Assembly (NCBI GenBank): GCA_032622095.1
Contig: CP136062.1
Span: forward strand, 1,984,001-2,048,000
Source: Siphonodentalium dalli
Taxonomy: Eukaryota; Mollusca; Scaphopoda; Gadilida; Siphonodentaliidae
Direction: 5' to 3'
DNA length: 64,000 nucleotides
The notes beneath the pieces are model-generated. The model saw only the letters and a list, made by a program, of their open reading frames with translations. It was not told the origin of the DNA and made no database searches. Positions 34,790 through 46,571 of the stretch are shown piece after piece. Both the position numbers and the translations under genes were made by a program. Every line of letters begins with the position of its first letter. The first letter of the stretch is position 1.

Positions 34790-35925
34790 AAAGATAAATA
34801 CTTCTACAAAATACTTATGTTTCTGTTACTAGATCTTGTACGTTACCACATGGTTCGAATTATGAACAGACCCGACGACACAGGCTTGAATGACAATAAG
34901 AAGGCAAACATTTGTTTACGTCAACATGAGTTTCAAAAATACGAGAATACGGACCAATAATCCAAGCTTACGCGCTTCGAAGCTAGGTTACACATCGCGA
35001 TCACCGTGGTCTAGACTATAGTTTACCCGAAACCTGGTCCAGACCAGAAACCAGATTCGGCCGTATGGGTCACTCATATGTATAGTCTGCTGTTTGCATC
35101 ATTTTCACTGAATTAATCATCTGTCATTTTCATTTTGCATATATATATCCTGTATAAACACAGATGCATATCTCCATATTTGAGTTGTGCTAGTCATTCC
35201 ATTATGTGATGTTCACGTTCTCTTGAAGTGGATACATGTATATTATAACTCCTGGAACGGGGATATAGGTTTAACCGTTGGGAGACAATACTCTGCTGTG
35301 TGAATTGGGAAGGCACTGATGCATTAGGTTCTCAGTCTGCTAGATTGTGACTATTTGTGGAAACTAGACCATTGTTGAGCATGTGAAATGAATTTCAAAA
35401 TTATAGTGACTAATACTATGAGCTTCTGAGAAAATGTAAATGTCCCTATAGATATTTAGCAGCATTATTTTGGAATTAGATGGATTATATTATGCGTATA
35501 AGCTCTGTGCGTATCAGTATATTAATGCTATTGTTCATGTTCTTAAACTCGGTATACCGAGTATTTAATTAACCTGGATCGGTCCTCCCTATACAAACTC
35601 AAATATATTCCACTGTTTAAATTGGTTAATAATTGCACGTTTGAACAGATTTACAAATCTTTTGCTAGAAGAGGATATATTTTCATTTACCTCACACATA
35701 TTTATTATTGTTTTTTCACCAATCAAAATAAACATGTTTTATACTGTTGTTATTCACTTATTAATGGTGATATACATGTTGCTTGGCACTTTATGCATAA
35801 ATACTCAACGTGAATAGATCGTATCTATTTTCTACATGTGAATTTACAGTGTCTAAGGGTCTTAAATAATTTAATTACATTTTACAATTCCTTGTCATGA
35901 AATTTAAGAATGAGCAAGTAATTAC
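34790..35925. other. No gene seen
   Basis: AT-rich sequence; no domain-bearing ORF, array or hairpin was noticed. Confidence 0.5.
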
Positions 35926-35929
35926 ATAT

Positions 35930-36965
35930 AACTTGTTTAGGTAAACGTTTTTGTCTGATCTAATAAATTCTAACAGTTTTCTGGTCTCTAAAAATTAGGA
36001 GCGTTCCATCACTGGGTATATTTAGGGACCAAATTAAGTTTGTTCGTTTTTCTGGTGGATGGGGTAAGTTTCACTGGGAAATAGTCCCACTGTGTGTAGA
36101 AGCCTGTGATCCATGGAAAGCATCTGACCAACTTGTTCAGGTATACGATTCTTATCACCCTCCATACAGCGAGGTTCGAAACAGCTTCACCATTGCTGGA
36201 CAGTTTATCACCGTGTAATGGACCATGTCGAAGTGTAAAACATATTGGTAAATTCAGTAATTCAAGTACTGCTTCCCTTTTTTCGAGACAATATTCATTA
36301 CCTTACCTAGAATTTATATCAAAAGCATTTACATATAACTAGTATAAACAACCGTTTGTGCCCGGGCTAATAAAGGCTTATAGTGCTCAGGACCTTAATA
36401 ATAAAGAGCGTTACATCACTCTGAGTATGTTTAGGGACTATAATAGCGTTGCTAGTTTTTCGGGTGGAGGAAAGACCGTGCATGGTCTCAATTTCACCGG
36501 GAATCCTCACAATGTGTGCAGAAGTATCTGAGAAATGGAGAGAAACTGACAAACTAGCTCAGGTACACGATATATGCCTGTGTAATTCATTTGACTCCGG
36601 GTCAAAGTGTAAGCTATGTTGATAAATATGTAATTCATGCTTTAACAGTAATTCAAGTACTGTCATCATTTTTAATTAGACAATCTGCAAAGCCTTAACT
36701 AGCAATTTCATAATTATAGTAATCATTTGTATTTAACTTGTATAGACAAACGTTTCTGCCTTGGCTGATAATGTCTTAGAATGCCCGACTCTCTAACTAT
36801 AACAGAGCGTCCCATCACTCTAGTTATAATTAGGGACTATTTTATTTTTTTTATTATTTTGTGGTGTAGGACAGAATACGCAGATGGTCATTTTCACCGG
36901 AACATCATATCAATGTGTGCAGAAGCCTCTGAGCCATGTTCTATAGTTTTGGGCTATACCACATA
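35930..36965. repeat. Three diverged tandem units of about 400 bp
   Basis: GAGCGTT(C/A)CATCACT followed by TTTAGGGAC occurs at 35999 and 36406, and a variant occurs at 36803. Each is followed about 60-120 bases later by TTTCAC(T/C)GG and TGTG(T/C)(A/G)GAAG. The copies are old, with many differences and indels. The ORFs at 36106 and 36781 lie in the units. Confidence 0.65.
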
Positions 36966-37250
36966 CACATTCGCTGATATACGGATTATTTACTGGGACT
37001 AACTTCATTTTTCGACTAACGACAATAACCCCCATGGACTTGTGTTTGTCTGTCCATTACATGGTTAGAGGGTTACGCATTTGGTTCAGGCAAATAGCAT
37101 AATTATCCCACAGGTAAATGAAACATCATGTACATATCTTAAGCTTCATTGTCTCATCATTTGCGAATCTGGTTCATATAGTTAATACGAGCAAAATAGC
37201 ATATCCCACATTTAGGTGTCCCATCACACGTGAAACAGCGTGTACATATG

Positions 37251-37593
37251 TTAAAGGGGTACTGTACACTAAATCCGGCTATTTATGGGATCATATCCTT
37301 TTATACTCAACAGAATATATGCAACAAATGAATGAATTTGAGCCATGGATACACTCATGTGGTCCATGAACAATGCAAACAACATGGCGATTCTATTGAA
37401 AATGAATTTATGACTCCAGTCATAAATTCATTTTCATTATAATTACATGTTGTTTTACATCGTTCATAAAGTAAATGAGTGTATTTTGAACTCATCTATG
37501 GCTCACATTCATTCACTTGTTGCATATATGCTGCTGAGAATAAAAGGTAATGGTCCCAAATATGGCCGGATTTAGTGTGCAATACCCCTTTAA
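37251..37593. mobile_element. TTAA-target MITE, 335 bp, hairpin-like
   Basis: The element at 37255-37589 starts AGGGGTACTGTACACTAAAT and ends with an inverted copy (two mismatches). TTAA lies on both sides (37251-37254 and 37590-37593). Almost the whole element folds on itself: left and right halves are inverted copies centred near 37418 (TTTATGACTCCAGTCATAAA). The first 13 TIR bases match the MITE at 12756, so the two are related but distinct subfamilies. No transposase. Confidence 0.9.
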
Positions 37594-38460
37594 GCTTCCC
37601 TGTTCTTGTCACGTTGATAAACTGCGACGATTTGTCGAGAAGTTCAGAAATACATTATTCGAACAAAAAGATTAAAATAAAATCTCGACCACAAACCAAG
37701 GGGCTTCCACTTGAACCACACACATGCAGTCATGCATATCATCTATCATCTAACAGTTACCAAATCGACTCATATCGTCATCTCCCCTCCCATTTCCCCT
37801 CCCTATACTGCATGTCAGACTCACCCAAACGTTTGATATGTCACCTCACACTCTTATCTATACCGATCTATACTTCGTTCCGCTATACTAAATATATTTT
37901 CAATCAATTTCTTTCTATTATACTCCATAAGAAAAAAATATAATTTCGATATATCTATCGATCCAACCCACACTGAGTAGCTGAGTAACATATATACCAA
38001 CAGCGATCTTCTAAAATTATTATGAACACAATTACCTAATACTATGTCATCATTCTCACAGCGTGGGCTTATTCACACGTAATCGGAAACGACCCCATAA
38101 TCGTTATGCTTGATGTCGGATCCCCTCCATAAACCAATATTCATGCTTCATTTTGTAACATGCACTGTATTGAATTATATGGAATAAATAATGTTTACAT
38201 CAAACTGCGACACTTTTATTATCTTGTATTTGCCTTGCTCATGTCACGTAGTTTCACCAATTTGACCCTGATACTTGTCGAAGTTGTAAAATTTATGTTT
38301 ATGTAAAACAGGAAGGTGCAGGTTATATACAGACATGTTTTTATGGCGTACATTCCGATTAGGGGATTGGTTGTTATATATATTGTTGCCGTTGTTAAGG
38401 GTGACAATGACTTGAAACTTTCAAAGTAGTTTATCCTATTTTTCTCTGGGTCATATGATA
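37594..38460. other. No gene seen
   Basis: The 122-codon ORF at 37575-37943 starts inside the MITE terminus and is rich in Ser, Ile and Tyr with no recognised domain, so I do not call it. Nothing else stands out. Confidence 0.5.
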
Positions 38461-38466
38461 ATTAAG

Positions 38467-39045
38467 AACAATAGGTTTTCCGGGTAGAATATAATAAAGT
38501 ACAATAGGCTATCCGGGTAGATTATAATTAGTAACAATAGGTTTTCTGTGTATATTTATTTGTTCTACCCTGTTTCAGACTATCCCTGTATTATAACACT
38601 ATCAGCCAGTAAGTTCGTACAACGATTTGCTTTTCAATAATTGATCTCAGAAGATCAATTTGTCAGTGAAAACATTTTTGTTTCTATTAAAAATAAGACC
38701 AGAAGTGATGAAATTAAATTTTACTTTTATTTTCGTATTTCGTATATCCCTGTATTATAACACTACCAGTCAGTACGTTCGTACAACGATTTGCTATAAA
38801 AATAATTGATCTCAGAAGATCAATTTGTCAGTGAACATTTTTTTGTTTCTATGAAAAATAAGACCATAATTTTTACTTTTATTTTCGTATATCCCTGTAT
38901 TATAACACTACCAGCCAGTACGTTCGTACAACGATTTGCTATCAAAATAATTTATCTCCATAGATCAATTTGTCAGTGAAAACATTTTGTTTCCAACAAA
39001 AATAAGACCAGAAGAGAGGAAATTACATTTTACTTTTATTTTCGG
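38467..39045. repeat. Two tandem repeat blocks (about 35 bp x3, then about 135-174 bp x3)
   Basis: First, ACAATAGG(T/C)T(T/A)T(C)CGGGTAGA-type units recur three times at 38467-38556. Then TCCCTGTATTATAACACTA begins units at 38583, 38757 and 38892, each with GTTCGTACAACGATTTGCT and GATCAATTTGTCAGTGAA. The (T/A)GATCTCAGAAGATCAA segment is a small palindrome. Confidence 0.8.
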
Positions 39046-39740
39046 TTAATCTTCAAATGTGCATGCCTTTTGGCACACAATTCAAGACTTCGCATTTCAT
39101 ATTTTACATGGTGTCAACAATGTTGTCAGTTGAAAACTAAATACCGACAAAAGATAGAAAATTCAAACATTAGCAAGCTGTTATACAAGGAGTGAACGGA
39201 ACACAAATACTCTATATAAAGATACTAAATTTTGGTACCTTTCTTCAAACGGCAAAATTACCCTACAGTGCGACAATGCCACAATTGCCATATGGCAAAC
39301 AACCTGAATTTGAAATGGTATACAGCCTAAAATAATATCACAACCACTAAAATTCCTCATAGGGAGATGATTATATATAAGTTCGGTGGGATTCGGCGAC
39401 AAAAAAATGTCACAGATTTTGTTGCTCCTTCCCTCTTGTCGACAGTGTCACTTAATAATTGTTTGACCCGCTTCATTATCTTTATCGTAAAACAGTTACC
39501 AATGTTAGACCATTTGTGTCCCTTCAGATGCCCCTACTTAATTTATATAGCAGACAGACATACATTAGCAAATATAATATAAGATGCATTCAGAGTTCCA
39601 TGATATTTTTATTGAACTTAACTTTTACTTTAAGCATATTGTACTGTATCTGTAAAATATTCACAAACACATATGCAATTGAGGCACAAGTTTTTTTTAA
39701 ACGTACGTGGGACCTCGATCATGATACATTTGAAACACAT
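39046..39740. other. No gene seen
   Basis: Overlapping ORFs of 71 and 102 codons (39367-39767) run into the MITE and have no recognised domain. Confidence 0.45.
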
Positions 39741-39743
39741 ACT

Positions 39744-40189
39744 TTAAAGGTACTCAATCCGAATTAGCAGCTAGAAAATTACTATTTCCTTGGCTTCGGG
39801 TGTAAACAATATTTGATTCGAGTCGAGGAACCCGCCCATCAAAGCTAGGACTGATCAGATATCGATGTTTGAAAAATATTAATTTAATTTTATGTGGCCC
39901 AGTAAACTGTCGACGAGAAGAACATATCTGATCAGATAGCGGATGAAGATAGATAACTTTAAAACCCAGTGGCTTTTTTGTGTCAGATGTTTGACAACTG
40001 GCAAAATTTCGTTGAACAAAACGTTGATTAATAACAGGTTTTGTGCAATTTTATACTATAATTGACTGTGGTTAGCATTATTTTTGGGCAATTAATCGAT
40101 TCTGATAACTGAAACGGCATTTAAAAAAAAATTGTTGTTTTTGGAATTTGATGATATGGGGACCGTCGAATCGGATTGAGTACCTTTAA
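39744..40189. mobile_element. TTAA-target MITE, 438 bp, TIR AGGTACTCAATCCGA
   Basis: The element at 39748-40185 begins AGGTACTCAATCCGA and ends TCGGATTGAGTACCT, a perfect 15-base inverted pair. TTAA is present on both sides (39744-39747 and 40186-40189). The TIR is unrelated to the AGGGGTACTGTAC pair. The interior contains two TGATCAGATA strings and no transposase ORF. Confidence 0.88.
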
Positions 40190-41520
40190 AATTTCAAGAT
40201 ACCAAAAATATAGCGAGGTATATTGAATAAACAGTGCGTGAGTTGTTTTGGCTAGTGTTCCATCCGTATTACAAACTTGATAATTTAGTAGTCGCCGAGC
40301 AATATGAAGATGGTAGTCAGAAATAGGAATTTTTGTTTGGTTGCTCAAAACGATTTGTTTAATTTATATACGATTTAATTAACCTAAATAGAATGCTATA
40401 CTGGCTGTTGGGTTTGCCTTCTACTCCGTAAAGGAAATGTTTCGTTTCGAGTGAATGAAAGCCGTGCATTGAACCTACTTAATTACGTCTTATATTGATT
40501 ATAGTGTATATAATAACATGTTTGCAATGAAAAGTACTACACGAAAGACGCCATTTTGTTTGATATAGCATTTCCAACGCATTCACTTCATATTGCAGCG
40601 ATGTTTATGAGGGACACAGAAAATTATCTTTCAATAACAAATAGAGAATACCTACAGTTTTTGTTTGAATACCGAACAATTTCACGAGTGTTCGGAAAGA
40701 TATATCGAACAATTCAATATTTCTTTCCAGACAAGAACGCGATGTTTCAGGTATTCAAACAAAACATACTGTGAAAGAAAAAACTGGTTGACTCAACGAT
40801 CTAATTTTCCGCTATTTTATAGGCAAGCATATAATAAAACGATATACTTAAGTATTTCTAGGCTTGGGTATGTCACACTTGGTGTTCATCATTTGTTCAA
40901 CTGAACAAAGCAAACAAATTATGTTAAATTGTATTTTTCACATCGTTGTAACTCGAGATATTGAACCCAGAATACATCTTAAATTATTTTACTTGACTTA
41001 CCTAATTCTGAACATCCTCCGTGTTTGAACAACTCACAATTGAGTACATTATTAAACACACAGGCAGACATATCTTAATTTCTTCTTTTCTGTGTCATAT
41101 TTCTTATTCGTAGACGCCTGTTTTATTTTCGAGTGATATTAATATGTGTGAATCGACGGACACGTAACCAATAGTAACTATAGCTGGTCGTGTATTGGTT
41201 GAATTGGTGCCGCCTATATAACCGATCACAAGGCATACTGACACCTGTCACCTCTCGCCAGAGTGATACAATTTCCAATCGACATACCCAGGGACCCCAT
41301 ATGGTTTCAATTACAATATCGCGTACGAAAGGTTTGATGTGTCAGATCTGCTCATTGTGGGTACGTCTTGTTCATTCAACGGTCGGGAACGCAATGGTGT
41401 ACTGCCTGTCCATTAAGTTGACAACGGGGTAAGATGTCGCACATCCGTGCAGCCAATCGGGTTAATCCATTCTGATAAGAGGTGACGCATCAAACAAATG
41501 GACTCGGCCATGTTTTAAGT
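40190..41520. other. No gene seen
   Basis: ORFs at 40556-40774 and 40665-40904 overlap in different frames and contain no domain I recognise. No array or hairpin is evident. Confidence 0.5.
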
Positions 41521-41523
41521 CAG

Positions 41524-41630
41524 ATAATAGCTTCAAACTGTACATTATTTCAGCGAATGGAGCGATCTCGGCCTACGGCCTCAATCGATCCATTCCCTGA
41601 AATAATGTACAGTTTTCAGCCATTATCATA
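41524..41630. repeat. Hairpin-forming inverted repeat
   Basis: ACTGTACATTATTTCAG (41537) is mirrored by CTGAAATAATGTACAGT (ending 41613), and AATGGA..CGAT pairs with ATCG.TCCATT further in. Weaker pairing extends out to about 41524 and 41630. The loop region contains CGGCCTACGGCC. Probably a small foldback element. Confidence 0.8.
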
Positions 41631-41674
41631 TACATAGCTATCCTCAGCAGTAATACACAATGTTCGCAGGGTGA

Positions 41675-41917
41675 TATAAATACCAATATATCATCATTCT
41701 AGATTCATTCCAGTTTCTAATCTAGTTTCATTCGAGTTAGCCGAGAAGAGTCCACCCGGGACGCGTCGTTGGACTGTTGCGATTTACCAACCGTGACCAT
41801 GGACATTTCCGGTCACCAAATCACGCATCTATTCATCTGATATTATAACTAACGATTATCTCCAACAAGACTGTGCCAACTCCACAACCCCACATCATCG
41901 TGTCGCTATCCGAGGTA
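41675..41917 (+). promoter_or_regulatory. Candidate core promoter with 5' exon and splice donor
   Basis: TATAAATA (41675-41682) is followed 32 bases after its first base by an initiator match TCATTCC (A at 41707), the usual spacing. About 210 bases further, CCGAG|GTATGT (41917) resembles a splice donor. The stretch between is less AT-rich than its surroundings and holds a short upstream-type ORF starting at GACCATGG (41798), 13 codons long. No downstream coding exon is recognised. Each motif alone is weak; only their order and spacing make this worth listing. Confidence 0.22.
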
Positions 41918-42150
41918 TGTTAGAGTTTGTGAGAAACTTCTAGTCTTGTTTGTGTATAATTAATTCATAATTTCCCCCGATATTTTTCGCTGAATCACAA
42001 TAACACGGGGTTCTGAATATGTGCATGCATGGCGTACATATAAGTACATATATGTAGTAGTTTCTCATAAACTCGCCTCAGATAGTGACATGGTAACTGG
42101 TGGTGTTAACTGAAATGTGAACGGATTATTGGATGCCGAAAATAGTATTC
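41918..42150. other. No gene seen
   Basis: AT-rich sequence downstream of the candidate splice donor. No feature is recognised. Confidence 0.4.
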
Positions 42151-42154
42151 CCCA

Positions 42155-42445
42155 ACTTTATGCCAACCATTTTAGTTTGAGGTTCCAACGTTGTCCCTCC
42201 GTTGGGCCAACATTATTCCAACCAATGGGTTTAGTTTCCAACGTTAAATTGTACCTCCGTCGGGGGAACGTTATGCCAACTATGTGGTCTCATTATCAGA
42301 ATAGGCCAACGTTGGACCAACGCTCTGTATAATTATGTCGTTGTCGTCCCAACGTTGGCCTAACGTTGACAACATGAGCAAAATTACGTTGGCTAAATGT
42401 TGGTTCCCAGCGGTGGCCCAAACATTCAGCAAGGTTGGCTCAGCC
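42155..42445. repeat. CCAACGTTGG-type short palindromic repeat block
   Basis: CCAACGTT and its complement AACGTTGG recur about every 15-40 bases (for example near 42184, 42237, 42307 and 42356), often joined as CCAACGTTGG(C/A)CC. The block is internally self-complementary in many registers. The two adjacent ORFs of 63 and 71 codons run through it. Confidence 0.65.
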
Positions 42446-42449
42446 ATGT

Positions 42450-43395
42450 CATGCTATCTGCGATGGCACCACCGATCACATACCGATGATTTATATGGTA
42501 AGCCTACTTATAAGCTCTGTGAATAACATACACACACTCGACACTGGGAGAGCTGTCTGCATTAGCGTTCGAATGAAATCATTTCTTTAAAAATAGAATG
42601 ACCTTTGACATGCCCTATTGAACTCTTTGTGTCGACTTTCCGAGCCACCAATGTACCGATTGGATGATCGCGTTTATTTTAACCAATCTGAATGAACGTT
42701 GCTCACAGACGGTTAAGTAATTTTATTCCAACAACTGAAATTCGCCACCTATGATTAGTATTTCCACCAATTACCACACACGAGATGTACGAGACCAACC
42801 TGCCTACGTTTGTACAAGATGAGTGGTCAGCATATTGGGGATAATATAGTCGGCCTTGAGTGTCCACGAATGTAACAAATTCAGCAATTTCAGGCAAGGG
42901 CAGACTCTGAGATTGAGACTGACATCTGCCCTGGTCTGTAGTCTGAACAAATCAAACTTGAACATCTATCGCATTCTATCTGTTCTTCCGTGTACAGCCA
43001 TGATTAATTTTTAACACAGTGTTGTGTCGGTGTTTGTCACAGCGACCAGAATTTTTATCGACACACCTGAAACTGGTCATTTGATTGTCGAGAAAAATGT
43101 TAACTTTTCTAATGATATTGCTAGAAACCAAACCGGCGACGATCACGATGATGACAAAATGAATTTCATGGTGATAATCCGGTTGAGAAAGTATGGAATA
43201 ATGCACTAGTCTACATTACAGTTTATCAACAGTTGAGACTTGAGCAAACAATCTGGTCAATTGATTGCCAACATTTGCAACATTGCAGCACTCGAAATTA
43301 GGAAAAATGTCCCATATAAAATTTAATGATTGCGCCATGGCATGTTAAAACTTAGATGCAACATGTTACCATGGCCTTTCCCATGTCATTGTGTG
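42450..43395. other. No gene seen
   Basis: Short ORFs on both strands, no recognised domain. Nothing structural was noticed. Confidence 0.45.
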
Positions 43396-43399
43396 TCGT

Positions 43400-43565
43400 G
43401 GCCACAGTTACTGGACATAAAGTCCCAAAATAAGGTTTTAATCGAATTTATAGATCAGTATGCTAATAAAGTATCTCAAGAGATACTGTATTAGGATACC
43501 GATGTATAAATTCGATTACAACCTTGTTTTTTGGGACTTTATGTCCAGTAACTGTGCCGTGGCCA
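43400..43565. repeat. Foldback element with about 75-bp arms
   Basis: ACAGTTACTGGACATAAAGT (from 43404) is mirrored by ACTTTATGTCCAGTAACTGT (ending 43555). Pairing continues with TTAATCGAATTTATA/TATAAATTCGATTA towards a loop near 43478 (TATCTCAAGAGATA). The arms are flanked by GTGGCC/GGCCAC remnants. No coding sequence. Confidence 0.85.
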
Positions 43566-44570
43566 ATTTCGAGAACTAAATTGCAATGCCAACATGTAAT
43601 ACATGTAGCCTCTTCATCCCCAGACTCAGCCATATACATCAGCCTAGGGTGATTAGAACTTAACAGCTTCAAGTTCAACATGATAATAATTAAGCCTTTA
43701 CGGGAAATACTAAGTTTTGTCTTGAAACTTGGATTTCAACTATTATATGGTTTCATCCTAATACTTTGCTCGTATTTAATTTCGTGCAGTATTTTATTCG
43801 CTCAATATTAAATACGGGAATTTCGCACACTTTGAATTCGTGCATTCGTGCAGCTGCATGTTCAGTTCTTAATCGATGCGCAAGATATATTTGATCGACA
43901 TGCATGATATAAATGTATCGTCTACACTGCATTTCATTTTGTTCATATAACGATAATGTATGTATTTCTACTACACTTAGAATAACAATTCTCTTATTTC
44001 TTATTTAGTTGTGGGACTCGATGACATTGACATGAATTCAAATTAATTAAATCTAAAATAACATTAATGACCATCGATAGGCTGTTGACTTAGAAAACTT
44101 GAAGTTACTGCATACTCTCATAGTGTCAGCACGATTGTTAATTTTGGAGAAAATTCCCATCACTAATATTTGGCATTGAGACATACATGTAGAGCCAAAT
44201 TACCATCACTATTATTAATTTCAGCCTAAATCCCCAGCCATCACTATTATTAGGTCATCACGATTATTGGAACCTGAGAGTATGTTACGAGTGTAAATGT
44301 ATTGATCAGTATACAAACCGGGTTTGCGTCGTATGCTTTGAATTGTACTATTATGCGGCCAGTTTTAAATTAGCACACGACAAATCAGCCGCAGCCGAAT
44401 TCGATTAGTATTGCAGGCTTTGAGCAATTTTGAACAATCTGCATTTATGTCGGATTCAGACAACTCTTAGTCAGAGCTTTGTATCTAGAAAGTTGCCCAC
44501 CAGTACCAGATACCTGTATCTCTAAAATTATAAATGAGGCTGAATGAGGAAGAGATAATTGGGTGATATT
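43566..44570. other. No gene seen
   Basis: Only minor signals: repeated ATCACTATTATTA(A/G) strings near 44203-44246. No coding region is recognised. Confidence 0.45.
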
Positions 44571-44571
44571 G

Positions 44572-45498
44572 TTAAGGACTTTGCTAACCCAATTTCCCCC
44601 AAATTTGATGGAGTCAAAATAAAGGATTATGTTCACTTTAATTAGTAATCACAGTAACAAAACCCATTGATGCAAAGTTTTTAAGAGTATAATTCGTGGT
44701 GGTTTAGGTTAGAAATACTAAATGTGAAATTTATAGAGGTTTTTTAAATCTATTTTTTTCGAACACAAATTCAACAAACACAAAAGTCCATTTCTAAGAA
44801 AAAAATATGGCAATGTGTACTGAACACTGTGAAGAATGATGAACAATAAAATGATATTCATATTTATCAAGCGTTCCTTGATAAAATTACTAAGAACCAA
44901 ATGTTTACAAATGATAGAATAACTTGCCTTACACTGCTTGTTGGGCCGTGGCAGTTGTATGTTAATATATGTGGACAGTGGTGTGTTGTGAATCCCTTGA
45001 TTAATCCTCAATCTGGGGTTACCCTAGTCCAGACACTAGGTCAAAATCAGGAGTTAATATACTCATGGTTCGGCACCTGCTGATCATAATCCCAGCTGGC
45101 TTGAGTGCACATTAACGTGACCCATCAAATTCAGTTCCCAAATAACATTACTGAGCAATGAAATCTAACATTTGTAAACAACTGCTTCCAAGTCAAAAAT
45201 CCCAAGAATACCAAGAAATGTGAGTATATTTTTATTGTTCATCATTCTTCAGTGTCCAGTACACATACCCATATTTTGTTCTTAAATATGGACTTTGTGT
45301 TTGTTGAATTTGGGTTCGAAAAATTAGATTTTAAAAACGTCTATAAATTTCGCATTTCTAACATAATCTACCGTGAATTATACTCTTAGAATGTTGCATC
45401 AATGTGTTTGGTTGCATTGATTACTAATAAAAGTTAACATAATCCTTAATTTTGACTCCATCAAATATGGGTTGAAAATGGGTTAGCAAAGTCCTTAA
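44572..45498. mobile_element. TTAA-target element with about 300-bp inverted arms (919 bp)
   Basis: The element at 44576-45494 begins GGACTTTGCTAACCCA and ends with the exact 16-base inverse, with TTAA on each side (44572-44575 and 45495-45498). The inverted similarity continues inward for about 300 bases per arm (for example GATGGAGTCAAAAT..AAGG; ACACAAAGTCCAT against its inverse near 45290), with indels. The roughly 250-base centre is unpaired and carries no transposase. ORFs at 44718-45011 and 44901-45083 lie inside and are not genes. Confidence 0.88.
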
Positions 45499-46260
45499 AT
45501 GGCCTGTTTTTGGTCAATAAGCTAGAAATGTCAGACAACAATATTCAACATTTATACTGGTTTATATACTAACTTAAATGTTACAAAAACTATTCTTACA
45601 AAAATCGCTAAATCTGTCCACTCACCAAAGACCATGATATAATTCCTCATACTGGTGTATAAAGGATATGCAGTGGCAATATTACCAGGTAACCGTGTAA
45701 CAGCAGGGGGTGTCCAGGAATATTTTGAAGACACCTATTTCTGTGCCAAGGATGCCTGATGGGTGGACATACTATGAGGGTCACGCTACCTTATAGGGGG
45801 CGTGATACCTACTCATTTATTTATTGAGTGACCCCCTCCCACCCACTGACCCTATAAATTATTGGAGTGATTATATCACGTGAACTGCTCACTGTTTTTT
45901 TCTTATTGGCTTAATTATATATTGACCCCTCCCCTATATTTTGGTATATTATTCGTATAGTATAGTGTCTTGCTTAAATGGCTCCCTCCTTTCCTGCTAT
46001 TTTCTAATTGGTTCCCAGTGATTTTATTACGTCATATTTGAGTAAACAATTGATTATGGAACCTTCTGGAATCACCAATCGATCTGGGCGTCCGGAATGA
46101 CTCAAACCCCCATATCCCTAAAATTCGCGGCCCATGCACACAACTCTTTTTGTAAGTTTGTTCCTATCTATATAATATTGATTGGGACAGCATACAATCG
46201 GGGGTATAATGAATGGTGCACGTCATTGTTAAATGGCTTCGTTGTCTTATTTTCTAAAGC
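45499..46260. other. No gene seen
   Basis: No recognised coding region. A small inverted CTCATTTATTTATTGAG string lies near 45811. Confidence 0.4.
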
Positions 46261-46263
46261 AGT

Positions 46264-46571
46264 TATAGTTTAATAATAAAAGCTAATCCCCGGGCGAACA
46301 AAAATTGCAACGGGGTGTCCACATCACTTATGTTCCTCTTTTCGAAGGTTCGCAAATGCATACCCATATCGGCTATCAAAGTATAATCCATGCATTCATA
46401 CATGTCCCTAAATTAAAAAGATGATGGGATAATAAATTGCCCATTCTAAAGCATTATATATGAACATCGATTTACTGAACCAAACCTATAAGTTTAATAA
46501 TAAAAGCTAATCCCCGGGCGAACAAAAAATACAGCGGGGTGTCCACAGTGATTAGATGTGGACACCCCGCT
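46264..46571. repeat. Direct repeat plus perfect 15-bp hairpin
   Basis: AATAATAAAAGCTAATCCCC followed by GGGCGAACAAAAA and CGGGGTGTCCACA occurs near 46271-46323 and 46494-46547. The second copy ends in a perfect hairpin: AGCGGGGTGTCCACA (46533-46547), a nine-base loop, TGTGGACACCCCGCT (46557-46571). These look like termini of a small element whose left copy is separated from the right by about 170 bases. Confidence 0.75.

Noticed and set aside
38581-39045. CRISPR-like or riboswitch-like array
   Set aside because: Units of 135-174 bases with similar interiors form an ordinary tandem repeat.
42155-42445. CRISPR-like array from the regular CCAACGTTGG motifs
   Set aside because: Repeats are too short and irregular, spacers are not of fixed length, the motif is self-complementary, and the host looks eukaryotic.
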